Part shown: positions 46,246-55,644 of the stretch, one piece after another | How the letters are laid out: each line of letters starts with the position of its first letter | Position numbering within the stretch: position 1 is the stretch's first letter | Assembly: GCF_900182745.1 (NCBI RefSeq) | Contig: NZ_FXTY01000004.1 | Span: 124,001 to 188,000 of the forward strand | Reading direction: 5' to 3' | Length of the DNA stretch: 64,000 nucleotides | DNA from: Shimia sagamensis | GTDB lineage: Bacteria; Pseudomonadota; Alphaproteobacteria; Rhodobacterales; Rhodobacteraceae | Notes under the pieces: model-generated | Seen by the model: the letters and a program-made list of their open reading frames with translations, nothing else | Database searches by the model: none | Told to the model about the DNA's origin: nothing | Translations under genes and position numbers: made by a program

Positions 46246-46998
46246 CTACATTTCACCGCCAGCCACTTGCAGCGTTTGCCCACGCACGGAATCTGCCATG
46301 TCGGAGCAGAGATAGAGTGCGGTGTGAGCGACCTCTTCGGGTTTGATCAGGCGGCCGTGCGGGTTCACGCCCACCATCATGTGGCGGGCTTCTTCCTCGG
46401 AACAACCGGTGCGGGCCATGATGCTTTCGATATTTTGATCGATGATCGCGGTTTCGACATAGGCGGGACATATGGCGTTGAAGGTGATGGGCTTTAGCGC
46501 ATAGTCCGCGGCCAAAGATTTGATCATGCCGTTTACCGCGTGTTTGGAGGTGGAGTAGGCAGGCGCGCCTTTCAATCCGCGAAGACCGGCGATCGAAGAG
46601 ATCACCATGACGCGGCCCCAGTCGGTTTGGTTCATCGATTTGAGGCTCTCGCGAATGGTGAGAAACACACCGTCGATGTTGATCGACATCATCTTGCGCC
46701 AAAATGCCATGTCGGTTTTGTGCAGGGCGCGGCCTTCGGCAATTCCGGCATTGGCGACGCAGATTTGAATCGGACCGCGTGCAGCCACAGCGGCTGCAAC
46801 GCCGTCGACCACCGAGGCCTCATCGGCCACATCCATAGCTAGCGGAAACAGACCGTCACTGGCGGCCTCTTCCAGTACGTTGAGGCGACGGCCGGTGATG
46901 GTGACTTGGGCACCCTCGGCGGCCAGTGCCTTGGCGATGGCAAGGCCAATGCCGGTGCCGCCGCCGGTGACCAATGCGTGTTTCCCCGATAGTGACAT
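46246..46998 (-). CDS. Short-chain dehydrogenase (3-hydroxybutyrate/3-hydroxyacyl-CoA type)
   Basis: A 250-residue SDR starting at ATG 46998 (GGGAG six bases upstream); the frame is open farther upstream. TGGGTGIGLAIAKAL (about 11-25), NAGIAEG, catalytic Ser in VISSIAGLRG, Tyr-x3-Lys in YSTSKHAVNG and the closing QTLQVAGGEM. The pattern (GRALHKTDM and the PAYVETAIID segment) is close to 3-hydroxybutyrate dehydrogenase-like enzymes. The Arg in TITGRRLN suggests NADPH. The substrate is inferred only by family resemblance. Confidence 0.87.
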   Translation of the reverse strand: MSLSGKHALVTGGGTGIGLAIAKALAAEGAQVTITGRRLNVLEEAASDGLFPLAMDVADEASVVDGVAAAVAARGPIQICVANAGIAEGRALHKTDMAFWRKMMSINIDGVFLTIRESLKSMNQTDWGRVMVISSIAGLRGLKGAPAYSTSKHAVNGMIKSLAADYALKPITFNAICPAYVETAIIDQNIESIMARTGCSEEEARHMMVGVNPHGRLIKPEEVAHTALYLCSDMADSVRGQTLQVAGGEM

Positions 46999-47347
46999 GT
47001 CGCTCTCCCAATGCTGTGTTGGGATCACCTTAGCGCGCGGATAAGACCGAACAAGCGTTCTGGTTGATTGCGCCGCAGGGTCACAAAGGCAGCCAGGAGG
47101 GTCAAAATGTCCGAGCGGGAATGCGGAAAAACCGCTCAAATTGGCATTTCGGACAAAACGCCTGTCTTATTTGGGGCGCGACATGCGGTTTTCTGGCCCT
47201 TTTTGACGCACGGCGGGTCTGTATCGTTGCAGTGTATCGACGGATCGTTAAACCAAGAGGCATGATGCGACGACGCGCAAAGACAATACCAATTTCAGGT
47301 CTGCGGCCTTGCCGTGGATCTGACGTGTTTTTGACAAGGACACTCCC
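46999..47347. other. Gap with a compound inverted repeat
   Basis: This 349-base intergenic region between divergent genes has no convincing ORF. At 47108-47155 it holds a long hairpin: tgtccga/tcggaca outside and gagcgg/ccgctc inside (47113-47118 with 47132-47137). A second pairing gaatgc/gcattt overlaps it, so two mutually exclusive folds are possible. The rest would hold the promoters of the SDR (minus) and of the methyltransferase gene (plus). Confidence 0.4.
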
Positions 47348-47806
47348 ATGAAATTAGTGCGGTCTCTTGATATTCCACCAGTGTGGCTTTTGGCGGCACT
47401 GGCATTTGCGTGGGTTCAATCCACGCGGTGGACATATGGATTGAGCTTTGGGCCGGTTTGGGCTGATCTTCTTGGCGGGTTGCTTGTGGGCGGGGGCGTG
47501 GTGTTGACCGCGTTGGCGGTGATGGAGATGCGGCGGCATCAAACCACAATTCATCCCCACAACGACAGTGCGCGCCTTGTTCAAAGTGGCATTTTCAAGC
47601 GCAGTCGCAACCCGATCTATCTCGCTGATGTGATGATCCTTGCGGGTTTCATCCTCTATTGGGATGCGGTGCTGGCCCTGCCTTTGGTGCCGGTGTTCCT
47701 GTGGATTTTGGAAAAACGCTTTGTCATTCCAGAAGAAAATCGCCTGCGGAAGACATTTCGGATGGATTTTGCGCGTTATTGCGAGAAAGTGCGCAGGTGG
47801 GTGTGA
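47348..47806 (+). CDS. ICMT/PEMT-like membrane methyltransferase
   Basis: A 152-residue protein with four hydrophobic segments (about 10-25, 38-58, 84-105 and 105-120) and the conserved isoprenylcysteine carboxyl methyltransferase-like end: TTIHPHNDSARLVQSGIFK, RSRNPIYLADVMILAG (about 86-101) and EENRLRKTFRMDFARYCEKVRRW. These residues bind SAM in ICMT and in phospholipid N-methyltransferases. AAGGAC precedes the ATG. The substrate is unknown. Confidence 0.82.
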   Translation: MKLVRSLDIPPVWLLAALAFAWVQSTRWTYGLSFGPVWADLLGGLLVGGGVVLTALAVMEMRRHQTTIHPHNDSARLVQSGIFKRSRNPIYLADVMILAGFILYWDAVLALPLVPVFLWILEKRFVIPEENRLRKTFRMDFARYCEKVRRWV

Positions 47807-47941
47807 TGCCGTTGCGTCGCAGAAATACGGGCCATTGTTTGTTTGCTTGTGCAGCAATTCAGGTGGCGTTAAAACATTATGCAAGTGCAGCACGGTCTGC
47901 GTGAAACATTATTGCTCTGACTCTGAAGGGGGATAAGACAG

Positions 47942-49513
47942 GTGAAGATAGGTACACCAAAAGAGGTGTTTGACGGTGAGAACCGGGTCGCGATGACTCC
48001 GGACTCGGCCAAACAGCTCCAGAAGCTCGGATATGAGTGCGCCATTGAAAGTGGTGCCGGTGCCGGTGCAGGATTTTCGGACGCCACATATGAGGCTGCC
48101 GGGGTTGAGGTCATCAAGACCGCAGCCGCGCTTTGGAAAGCATCTGACATTGTCGCCAAAGTGCGTCAGCCGGATGCGACTGAGCTCAAGCGCCTGACCA
48201 AAGACAAGACGCTGATCTCCTTCTTCAACCCAGCTGGGAACGAAGATGGCATGGACGCGGCCAAGGCCAAAGGCGCCAACGTGATTGCCATGGAAATGGT
48301 GCCACGCATTTCGCGCGCGCAGAAAATGGACGCGCTGTCCTCTATGGCCAACATCGCGGGTTACCGCGCAGTGATCGAGGCAGGCAACAACTTTGGCCGG
48401 TTCTTCACCGGTCAGATCACCGCCGCAGGCAAAGTGCCGCCTGCGAAGGTCTTGGTTGTGGGCGCTGGTGTGGCCGGATTGGCCGCGATTGGCACATCCA
48501 CCTCGTTGGGGGCCATCACCCTTGCGTTTGACGTGCGTCCGGAAGTGGCGGAGCAGGTTGAATCGATGGGCGCCGAGTTTGTTTACCTCGACTTTGAGGA
48601 AGAGCAGGCCGATGGCGCAGCCTCGGGTGGCTATGCGTCGGTGTCGAGCCCTGAGTTCCGCGAAGCGCAGCTTGCAAAATTCCGCGAGCTGGCACCAGAC
48701 GTGGACATTGTGATTACCACCGCGTTGATCCCAAACCGCGAAGCGCCTGAGTTGTGGACCGAAGATATGGTTGCGGCGATGAAGCCGGGTTCGGTGATTG
48801 TCGATCTGGCAGCGGAAAAAGGCGGCAACTGTAAGCTGACCGTGATGGACGAGAAGATTGTAACCGAGAATGGCGTGACCATCATCGGCTACACCGACTT
48901 CCCATCCCGTATGGCGGCGCAGTCTTCGACGCTTTATGCAACCAACATCCGTCACATGATGACCGACCTGACCCCTGAAAAAGACGGTCAGATCAATCAC
49001 GACATGGAAGACGATGTGATCCGCGGGGCAACGGTGACCTTTGAGGGTGACATCACTTTCCCACCGCCCCCTCCAAAGGTGCAGGCGATTGCAGCCAAGC
49101 CAAAAGAAGTGGTGCCGGAACTGACACCGGAAGAAAAACGCGCGGCCGAAGTGGCGGCGTTTAAGGCGCAGACCAAGCAGCAGGTGATGTTGCTGGGTGG
49201 TGGCGGGGCCTTGATCCTGTTGCTGGGGCTGGTGGCACCAGCCAGCTTTATGCAGCACTTCATTGTGTTTGCATTGGCGTGTTTTGTGGGCTTCCAGGTG
49301 ATCTGGGGCGTGGCGCACTCGCTGCACACACCGCTGATGGCTGTGACCAACGCGATCTCCTCGATCATCATCTTGGGGGCACTCATGCAGATTGGCTCTG
49401 GCAGCTTCCTTGTGATCCTGCTCGCGGCGCTTTCAGTATTCATGGCCGGGATCAATATCTTCGGCGGTTTCCTCGTGACACGGCGCATGCTCGCCATGTT
49501 CCAGAAATCCTAA
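47942..49513 (+). CDS. pntA: NAD(P) transhydrogenase subunit alpha
   Basis: PntA with PntB couples hydride transfer from NADH to NADP+ to proton entry through the inner membrane. The 523-residue form carries the soluble NAD-binding domain I (about 1-370: [45 protein letters not shown] and [11 protein letters not shown]) and the membrane segments (about 410-515) in one chain, unlike the split version in Rhodospirillum. The start is a GTG with GGGGG about 10 bases upstream. Confidence 0.96.
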   Translation: MKIGTPKEVFDGENRVAMTPDSAKQLQKLGYECAIESGAGAGAGFSDATYEAAGVEVIKTAAALWKASDIVAKVRQPDATELKRLTKDKTLISFFNPAGNEDGMDAAKAKGANVIAMEMVPRISRAQKMDALSSMANIAGYRAVIEAGNNFGRFFTGQITAAGKVPPAKVLVVGAGVAGLAAIGTSTSLGAITLAFDVRPEVAEQVESMGAEFVYLDFEEEQADGAASGGYASVSSPEFREAQLAKFRELAPDVDIVITTALIPNREAPELWTEDMVAAMKPGSVIVDLAAEKGGNCKLTVMDEKIVTENGVTIIGYTDFPSRMAAQSSTLYATNIRHMMTDLTPEKDGQINHDMEDDVIRGATVTFEGDITFPPPPPKVQAIAAKPKEVVPELTPEEKRAAEVAAFKAQTKQQVMLLGGGGALILLLGLVAPASFMQHFIVFALACFVGFQVIWGVAHSLHTPLMAVTNAISSIIILGALMQIGSGSFLVILLAALSVFMAGINIFGGFLVTRRMLAMFQKS

Positions 49514-49525
49514 GGAGGTCGAGCG

Positions 49526-50968
49526 ATGGAATACGGTTTTACAACCGCGGCATACGTTGTTGCGGCAGTGCTCTTCATCCTCTCCTTGGGGGGGCTGAGC
49601 AATCAAGAAAGCGCCAAGCGCGCAGTGTGGTACGGCATTTCCGGCATGGCGCTGGCTGTGTTTGCGACACTCATCGGCCCCGGTGCGGGGCTGTGGTGGC
49701 TGTCCGTTCCGCTGATCGCAGGTGGTGGCTTCATCGGCTACCAACTGGCCAGCAAGGTCGAGATGACCCAGATGCCGGAACTTGTGGCTGGCATGCACGC
49801 GCTGGTTGGTCTGGCTGCGGTGTTTGTGGGTCTCAATGCGCATTTTGAGATTGGCAACGCAGCGGAAGCTGTGGCGGCGGGTCCGGATGCGGTGAAAGAG
49901 CTGGGCACCTTTGGTAAGTTGATTGCCAAGAAGTCCGGCGTGGAGATCAGCATTTTGCTGGTTGAGCTGAGCCTTGGTGTCTGGATTGGGGCGGTGACCT
50001 TTACCGGCTCTCTGATTGCTTATGGCAAACTGTCCGGCAAGGTGAGCTCCAACGCCGAAAAACTGCCCGGTGGCCACATGCTCAACGCTGGCGCGGCGGG
50101 CCTCTCGGTGCTGTGCTTGATCTGGTATCTGAACACTGGTGGGTTCTTCCCGCTGTTGATCCTGACACTTGCGGCGCTGTTCATTGGCTATCACCTGATC
50201 ATGGGCATCGGTGGTGCTGACATGCCGGTGGTTGTCTCGATGCTGAACAGCTACTCCGGTTGGGCCGCTGCGGCGATTGGTTTCTCCCTGGGCAACGATC
50301 TGCTGATTGTGGTGGGTGCGCTTGTGGGCTCCTCCGGTGCAATTCTGTCCTACATCATGTGTAAAGCGATGAACCGCTCCTTTGTGTCGGTGATCCTTGG
50401 CGGCTTTGGTGGGACCACTGGTCCTGCGATGGAAGTTGAAGGTGAGCAGATTGCGATTGAAGCGGATGGTGTGGCCAGCGCGCTGGAAGATGCGGACAGC
50501 GTTGTGATCATCCCAGGTTACGGCATGGCGGTGGCACAGGCACAGCAGAACGTGGCGGAGTTGACCCGTCGCCTGCGTGCCAAGGGCAAAAACGTGCGTT
50601 TTGCAATCCACCCGGTTGCGGGGCGTCTGCCTGGGCACATGAACGTGCTCCTGGCCGAAGCCAAGGTGCCGTATGACATCGTGCTGGAGATGGACGAAAT
50701 CAATGATGACTTCCCGGAAACGGATGTGGCCATCGTGATTGGGTCCAACGACATCGTGAACCCGGCAGCCCAAGAAGATCCGAACAGCCCCATCGCGGGT
50801 ATGCCGGTTCTGGAGTGCTGGAAAGCCAAGCAGGTGTTTGTATCTAAGCGTGGTCAGGGTACCGGCTACTCCGGCATCGAAAACCCGCTGTTCTTTAAAG
50901 AGAACACACGCATGTTCTATGGTGACGCGAAAGCCAGCCTCGATAAGTTGCTGGGCATGATCGAGTAA
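49526..50968 (+). CDS. pntB: NAD(P) transhydrogenase subunit beta
   Basis: The 480-residue partner of PntA. It has about nine membrane segments (about 4-265) and the C-terminal NADP-binding domain III (about 300-480) with [45 protein letters not shown] and [16 protein letters not shown]. The ATG has AAGGAGG upstream and lies 12 bases after pntA. Function depends on the pair; the operon ends in a strong terminator. Confidence 0.97.
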   Translation: MEYGFTTAAYVVAAVLFILSLGGLSNQESAKRAVWYGISGMALAVFATLIGPGAGLWWLSVPLIAGGGFIGYQLASKVEMTQMPELVAGMHALVGLAAVFVGLNAHFEIGNAAEAVAAGPDAVKELGTFGKLIAKKSGVEISILLVELSLGVWIGAVTFTGSLIAYGKLSGKVSSNAEKLPGGHMLNAGAAGLSVLCLIWYLNTGGFFPLLILTLAALFIGYHLIMGIGGADMPVVVSMLNSYSGWAAAAIGFSLGNDLLIVVGALVGSSGAILSYIMCKAMNRSFVSVILGGFGGTTGPAMEVEGEQIAIEADGVASALEDADSVVIIPGYGMAVAQAQQNVAELTRRLRAKGKNVRFAIHPVAGRLPGHMNVLLAEAKVPYDIVLEMDEINDDFPETDVAIVIGSNDIVNPAAQEDPNSPIAGMPVLECWKAKQVFVSKRGQGTGYSGIENPLFFKENTRMFYGDAKASLDKLLGMIE

Positions 50969-50992
50969 TCGATCTTTGCCATAGAAAGTGGA

Positions 50993-51024
50993 AAGGGCGC
51001 CCTAGAATGGGGCGCCCTTTTTTA
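50993..51024 (+). terminator. Rho-independent terminator after pntB
   Basis: A 10-bp perfect stem (aagggcgccc 50993-51002 with gggcgccctt 51010-51019), a 7-base loop and a T-tract, 24 bases after the pntB stop. Confidence 0.92.
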
Positions 51025-51171
51025 TATGCGGCGGTGGAGGCGGACATGACGGAAGCCTCCGGAGGGGTATCTGGTGAATGAGAAGCTTGCGGCGCGTTGG
51101 CTCCTGTCGCTTTCTCATTCTTGAAATATCCCGGGGTAGACACAGCTTGCTGTGGCAGGGGCAGCGCCCCT

Positions 51172-52059
51172 TTAGGCGGTTTGCAGACGGGCTTCTTGGC
51201 GCAGAAGCGCAAAGGATGCCCCGACAATCAGAGCGGCGCCGAGCCACAGGCTGCCGGGCGGCGCATAGCCAAAGACCACCAATCCGAGTCCAATGTTGAA
51301 TGGCAGTTTGAGGTGATCAAACGGTTGCAGGTAAGCTGCGTCGGTGATGCTGTAGGCGCGGGCCAAGGCGTATTGAGCAATGGCGGTGCAAAGACCTGCG
51401 CCAACCAACAGAACACCGGCGGTGATGCCCTCAAAGCCTAGGCCTGTCTCCAGCGCGAGGCCGGCGTTGATCGGGGTGAGCAGCAGCAACAAGTAAAGCG
51501 TGAGCGTGGCCGGGCTTTCGGTGCTGCTCATTTGTTTGGTCATCAGGCTGGTGAGCCCCCAGAAGATGGCCGCGCCAACAGGATAAAGCGCATGGGGTGT
51601 AAAGGCGTCAGACCACGGCGCGAGAATGATCATGCCGCCGATGAAGCCTGTGACCACGGCCACCCAACGGTGTGCCGAGACGTGTTCGCCGAGCCAAAGC
51701 CCCGCAAGTACCGTGACAAAGAAGGGCGAGAGCATAATCAGGGCAATTGCTTGCCAGATAGGCACATATGCCAGTCCGGTGACCCAAAGCTGCACGCCTA
51801 TCACCGCACAGCCAACCCGCAATAGGTGTTTGGGCAAGGCGGCGGTGCGCAGCGCTTCGGGGGATTTGAGGACAATCCATGGCACAAGCCAGAGCGTGGC
51901 AATCAGATATTGCCAGAAGGCCACGCGGGTTGGTGGCAGGCCCATTTTCATCGTGCCCCATTGTACAATGGTGTTGACCAATGCGAACAGGAGGCCAGCA
52001 AAGATCATAAGAAAAGCCCCGGCGGTGGCCGGGCGAGTTTTGGTGAAAATGCGAGTCAT
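51172..52059 (-). CDS. ribN: Riboflavin transporter candidate (DMT/EamA family, RibN type)
   Basis: A 295-residue membrane protein with ten predicted helices, two EamA repeats, e.g. MIFAGLLFALVNTIVQWGTM near the N-terminus and VGAAIFWGLTSLMTKQ (about 167-182). I chose ATG 52059, preceded by AAAGGA, rather than the upstream end of the frame. The FMN riboswitch directly upstream on the same strand makes a riboflavin/FMN-related substrate very likely, and DMT transporters under such riboswitches are known as RibN. The gene symbol rests on this context. Confidence 0.82.
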   Translation of the reverse strand: MTRIFTKTRPATAGAFLMIFAGLLFALVNTIVQWGTMKMGLPPTRVAFWQYLIATLWLVPWIVLKSPEALRTAALPKHLLRVGCAVIGVQLWVTGLAYVPIWQAIALIMLSPFFVTVLAGLWLGEHVSAHRWVAVVTGFIGGMIILAPWSDAFTPHALYPVGAAIFWGLTSLMTKQMSSTESPATLTLYLLLLLTPINAGLALETGLGFEGITAGVLLVGAGLCTAIAQYALARAYSITDAAYLQPFDHLKLPFNIGLGLVVFGYAPPGSLWLGAALIVGASFALLRQEARLQTA

Positions 52060-52063
52060 GGCG

Positions 52064-52107
52064 TTGTCCTTTCGTCTGCGCTCACAACTCAAGGCAAAAC
52101 AGGACAA
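52064..52107 (-). promoter_or_regulatory. Possible Shine-Dalgarno-sequestering element of the FMN riboswitch
   Basis: On the minus strand the ribosome-binding stretch AGGACAA (52064-52070) is exactly complementary to TTGTCCT (52101-52107), which lies between the FMN aptamer and the start. Formation of this 7-bp helix would hide the ribosome-binding site of the transporter gene, so regulation at the level of translation is plausible. No intrinsic terminator is visible in the leader. Confidence 0.5.
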
Positions 52108-52142
52108 GCCAAACAGCGCCGTTGCCAGCTCTGCTCAGTTTC

Positions 52143-52345
52143 TTCCCGCTCTCTTCCATCCGGACTGTGACCGTCGGCTCAGGAATTGCACCTGATCTGC
52201 TGACACATCTTTGTTGGCTCCACAGCTTGGTCCGAAAACCGGTACCCACTTTTCGGGCTGTGGACGCGTCTAAAAGATGCCGCTCGCGGGCTTACAGCTG
52301 CGCTGCTTACCGCCGGTGGGGAATTTCACCCCGCCCTGAGAACGT
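52143..52345 (-). ncRNA. FMN riboswitch (RFN element)
   Basis: Read on the minus strand, the conserved RFN core is clear: CAGGGCGGGGTGAAATTCC at about 52337-52319, ACCGGCGGTAA and GCCCGCGAGCGGC, then CAGGTGCAATTCCTG, GCCGACGGTCACAGTC and finally CGGATGGAAGAGAGCGGG near 52143. The order and sequence match the FMN-binding aptamer found upstream of riboflavin genes. It precedes the ribN-type transporter by 84 bases and has a long variable arm. It is divergent from DUF3422. Confidence 0.95.
52220..52263. repeat. Palindromic repeat within the variable arm of the riboswitch
   Basis: An outer stem ccacagc (52220-52226) / gctgtgg (52257-52263) and an inner stem ccgaaaa (52232-52238) / ttttcgg (52250-52256) with an 11-base loop. 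The inner palindrome resembles a short CCGAAAA...TTTTCGG dispersed element that I recall as frequent in intergenic DNA of alphaproteobacteria. It replaces or extends the variable hairpin of the FMN aptamer. No second copy was noticed in this window. Confidence 0.55.
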
Positions 52346-52536
52346 TGCGGCCCAAAGGCGGACCGCGACGTAAGGGATAGGCGGGGAATTTGAAGAGAGC
52401 AAGACGTCAAATGTTAGCGATCTCATTTGAGCTATGTCTTTGGTATGCGGTGGTATTCCAGCAAGTCTTTGAAAATCAACAAAAACATTTACATTCGTAA
52501 CCGGTTGAGTAAGTTTGGCGCGATCAGGAGAAGAGC

Positions 52537-53817
52537 ATGTCCGCCATTCAAGACCATCCGTTGCGCTACAAACTGGCCAATGAACTTCACGCGCGTCCGT
52601 TTCCGACACTCACCGCGCCGTGCCGCGCGGTTTATATCGCCTGGCGCATTCCGCAGGATCAGGTGGGCGTGGATACGGCGGCAGAGCTGGAGCACCTCTA
52701 TGATTTATTGGACCGATTTGGCGCGCCCCATCCCCAACCGGGCGCGACACATTTTACCTGTCAAATTGGCCGAGACACGCTGAAGTGGGAGCAGCATGCG
52801 GAGTTTGTGACCTACACGATGTTCCTGCCACAGGTGAGCACGCGGGCGTTTGACCCAGCTGATCTGGATGTGTTTCCCGAAGACTGGTTGGAAGCTGCAC
52901 CGGGACAGCGGGTGACTTCGGCGATGATCCGGGTGGAAAACATGCCCAGCGACGAGCAGATGATCTCGCAAGTTTATGAGTGGTTTTTACCTGAGACAGT
53001 GGCAGCAAATTATGTGTTGGATCGAACCTGTGTTGTGGCCACGGATTTCCGTATTGCTGCCAACGGGCATCAGAACATGGCGGTGTTTGTGGCGCCGGAA
53101 ACCGGGGCGCGTCGTGTCGGGCGCGTGGTGCAGCGCTTATGTGAGATTGAAACCTACAAATGTATGTCGATGTTGGGCTATTTCCGGGTGAAGGCGATTT
53201 CGCGGGAGCTTGGGGCCTTGGAAACGGACGCAGGACGTTTGATGGGCCATTTGCGCAGCGACCGGGATGATGCTGCGGAAACGCTGCAGGCTTTGCTGGA
53301 GTTGTCCGGCGATGTGGAGCGTTTGATTGCAGATACGTCGTTTCGGTTTGGCGCGACCAGTGCCTACGAGAGCATTGTGCAGCAGCGGATCAAAATTCTG
53401 CGCGAAGAGCGGTTTCATGGGCGCCAGACGTTTAGTGAATTCATGACGCGACGCTATGATCCAGCGATGCGCACGGTGAACCACAGTGAGAGCCGCTTGC
53501 AGTCGTTGGCCGAGCGGGTGGGGCGCGCAGCGCAGCTGTTGCGGACCAAAGTGGAGGTGGCGCGTTCTGCGCAGAACCAATCGCTTTTGGAAAGCATGGA
53601 CCGGCGGGCGGACTTGGCGTTGCGTTTGCAAGAGACTGTGGAAGGCCTGTCGGTGGTGGCGATCAGTTACTACGCGGTCTCGTTGGCGGGTTATTTGGTC
53701 TATCCGTTGGCAACACCGCTGGGTGTGAGCAAAGGCGTGGTTTTGGCCGTGCTGACACCTGTTGTCGTGTTGGGAGTCTGGGCCATGGTGCGCCGGATTA
53801 AGGCGAAGATGCACTGA
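52537..53817 (+). CDS. DUF3422 family membrane-anchored protein
   Basis: A 426-residue protein of DUF3422. It starts with HPLRYKLANELHARPFPT (about 7-24), has RVENMPSDEQ and FVAPETGARRVGRVVQRLCE, a long helical part and two C-terminal membrane segments (about 375-392 and 400-418) followed by a basic tail. The family is common in proteobacteria and uncharacterised; the topology suggests a large cytoplasmic domain anchored at the inner membrane. It is divergent from the riboswitch-transporter unit. Confidence 0.88.
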   Translation: MSAIQDHPLRYKLANELHARPFPTLTAPCRAVYIAWRIPQDQVGVDTAAELEHLYDLLDRFGAPHPQPGATHFTCQIGRDTLKWEQHAEFVTYTMFLPQVSTRAFDPADLDVFPEDWLEAAPGQRVTSAMIRVENMPSDEQMISQVYEWFLPETVAANYVLDRTCVVATDFRIAANGHQNMAVFVAPETGARRVGRVVQRLCEIETYKCMSMLGYFRVKAISRELGALETDAGRLMGHLRSDRDDAAETLQALLELSGDVERLIADTSFRFGATSAYESIVQQRIKILREERFHGRQTFSEFMTRRYDPAMRTVNHSESRLQSLAERVGRAAQLLRTKVEVARSAQNQSLLESMDRRADLALRLQETVEGLSVVAISYYAVSLAGYLVYPLATPLGVSKGVVLAVLTPVVVLGVWAMVRRIKAKMH

Positions 53818-54068
53818 GAAAACTGGATTGGCTTTCTGTTGCGAATCAATGGCTTCTCTGCACCGCGGCAAGACGGGCAATGTAGGGAATACCATAGCCC
53901 GCTGCCGGAAATCATAGGGTTGCGAGGCTGTTATGGCGAAAAAACCGTTGAATTGAGCGGATTTCCACCAACAGGGGCGGACAATTCATTTCCGTTCTTC
54001 ATCTTTCTTCTTATAGTCAATTAGATGCATGCGAAAAGACCTGCACGCCCTCAGGGAGATAGACACCG

Positions 54069-54350
54069 ATGATCCGTTCGGAATTGATTCAGAAAATCGC
54101 AGACGAAAACCCACACCTCTACCAGCGCGACGTCGAGCGCATCGTAAATACGATTTTTGAGGAGGTCACCGAAGCAATGAGCCGCGGCGACCGTGTTGAG
54201 CTGCGGGGCTTTGGCGCGTTCTCCGTCAAACAGCGGGAAGCCCGCGTTGGACGCAATCCGCGCACGGGTGAATCGGTGGAAGTGGAAGAAAAGCACGTGC
54301 CGTTTTTCAAGACCGGCAAGCTTTTGCGGGATCGTTTGAACGGAAAGTAA
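54069..54350 (+). CDS. ihfB: Integration host factor subunit beta
   Basis: IHF-beta, a DNA-bending protein. The 93-residue protein shows [37 protein letters not shown] and the DNA-binding arm [15 protein letters not shown], and [16 protein letters not shown] at the end. The beta rather than alpha assignment rests on the MIRSELI start and the gap of 3 bases to lapA, a common beta-lapA arrangement. rpsA, often upstream, is not there. Confidence 0.94.
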   Translation: MIRSELIQKIADENPHLYQRDVERIVNTIFEEVTEAMSRGDRVELRGFGAFSVKQREARVGRNPRTGESVEVEEKHVPFFKTGKLLRDRLNGK

Positions 54351-54353
54351 GCT

Positions 54354-54704
54354 ATGCGCTACATTCGCTATGCATTTCTCGGCGGCTTGGCTGTCGTGTT
54401 GATTGCGGTTGCCTTGGCAAACCGTGATATTGTGACTCTCACGCTGTTGCCCGGCGCGGTGAGTGATTTACTTGGGCTCAACCACGCCATTCAGCTGCCG
54501 TTGTTTGCGGTGATCTTTATCGCCATCGTTTTCGGTGTGATCATTGGGTTTGTTTGGGAATGGTTGCGTGAGCACCGTCATCGGGCGGATAAGACCAAGG
54601 CGCAGAAAGAGCTGCACAAATCCCAGCGTGAAGTACGTCGTCTGAAAGGCCGCGAAGCGGAGAAGAAAGACGAAGTGCTGACGCTTTTGGATGAGGCAAG
54701 CTGA
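54354..54704 (+). CDS. lapA: LapA family (DUF1049) membrane protein
   Basis: A 116-residue protein with two membrane segments (about 6-23 and 45-68) and a cytoplasmic, Lys/Glu-rich coiled coil (about 75-112). In E. coli LapA and LapB tune LPS synthesis by control of LpxC degradation. It is immediately after ihfB and probably in one operon with it. Confidence 0.85.
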   Translation: MRYIRYAFLGGLAVVLIAVALANRDIVTLTLLPGAVSDLLGLNHAIQLPLFAVIFIAIVFGVIIGFVWEWLREHRHRADKTKAQKELHKSQREVRRLKGREAEKKDEVLTLLDEAS

Positions 54705-54743
54705 GCGCTTTGCATTGACCGAAAGGTCGGGTAGATCCACACC

Positions 54744-55388
54744 ATGGATATTCGGGTCAAAATTTGCGGACTGAAAGAGCCTGCCCATGTGGCTGCTGCG
54801 GCGGAAGCTGGTGCGGCCTATGTTGGGTTTGTCTTCTTTGAGAAGTCACCGCGCAACGTTGGCATTGCGCAGGCGCGTGATTTGGCGGTCGAGGCCCCCG
54901 TGGGCGTCGCCAAGGTGGCGCTGACCGTGAATGCGGATGATGCGTTTCTGGATAAGCTGGTCGAGACGGTTCCGCTGGATATGTTGCAGTTGCATGGCAG
55001 TGAATCCCCGGAGCGGGTGGCTGAGGTGCGGACGCGCTTTGGATTGCCGGTGATGAAGGCGATTGGCATTGCCGATGCGGAAGACGTGGCCAAGATCGAC
55101 ACTTACGGCGCGGTGGCAGATCAGCTGTTGGTGGATGCCAAACCGCCAAAGACTGCGGAGCTGCCGGGCGGCAATGGGCTGTCATTTGATTGGCGTTTGG
55201 TGAACCGTAAGTATTGGCCACGTCCCTGGATGTTGGCCGGTGGTTTGACTGCTGACAACGTCGCCGAGGCGGTCAAGATGACCGGTGCACGTCAATTGGA
55301 TCTCTCGTCAGGTGTCGAAAGCGCGCCGGGGGTGAAGGACATTGGCATGATCCGCGCCTTTATGAAAGCGGTTGAGAACGCGCTGTGA
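54744..55388 (+). CDS. trpF: Phosphoribosylanthranilate isomerase
   Basis: TrpF catalyses the Amadori rearrangement of phosphoribosylanthranilate in tryptophan synthesis. The 214-residue TIM barrel shows VKICGLKEP with the catalytic Cys (about residue 8), [25 protein letters not shown] and [22 protein letters not shown] (phosphate binding). The length is normal. It lies 39 bases after lapA. Confidence 0.96.
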   Translation: MDIRVKICGLKEPAHVAAAAEAGAAYVGFVFFEKSPRNVGIAQARDLAVEAPVGVAKVALTVNADDAFLDKLVETVPLDMLQLHGSESPERVAEVRTRFGLPVMKAIGIADAEDVAKIDTYGAVADQLLVDAKPPKTAELPGGNGLSFDWRLVNRKYWPRPWMLAGGLTADNVAEAVKMTGARQLDLSSGVESAPGVKDIGMIRAFMKAVENAL

Positions 55389-55427
55389 CGCGCGGCGCGG
55401 ATCGCGCAGCCAGAGTTTGAGCATTGC

Positions 55428-55455
55428 AAAGCGCCGCAGTTGCCGGCGCTTTTTT
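55428..55455 (+). terminator. Rho-independent terminator after trpF
   Basis: A 9-bp stem (aaagcgccg 55428-55436 with cggcgcttt 55444-55452) with a 7-base loop and a run of six T, 39 bases after the trpF stop. Confidence 0.88.
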
Positions 55456-55644
55456 AATGCCTGCGCCTTGGCGAGGAAGATCTCGCGTTCTTTGGCGTAG
55501 CTGGACATGGGCTGTGGCTCAGTGGGTCGGCTAGGGAGGAGATAGAAATTCATCGGAAAGCCTCACGCTGTGTTTGGGCTTGACCACTCTGCCGATTTTG
55601 AGCTTCCATTATTAGAGTGCTTAAATGAGAGTTTGATTTCAAAA

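Noticed and set aside
55308-55553. Minus-strand frame of 81 codons over the end of trpF
   Set aside because: It overlaps trpF by 81 bases and contains the trpF terminator hairpin within its coding part, has no good ribosome-binding site, and its basic composition follows from the hairpin and the shadow of trpF. A short protein from ATG 55508 cannot be fully excluded.
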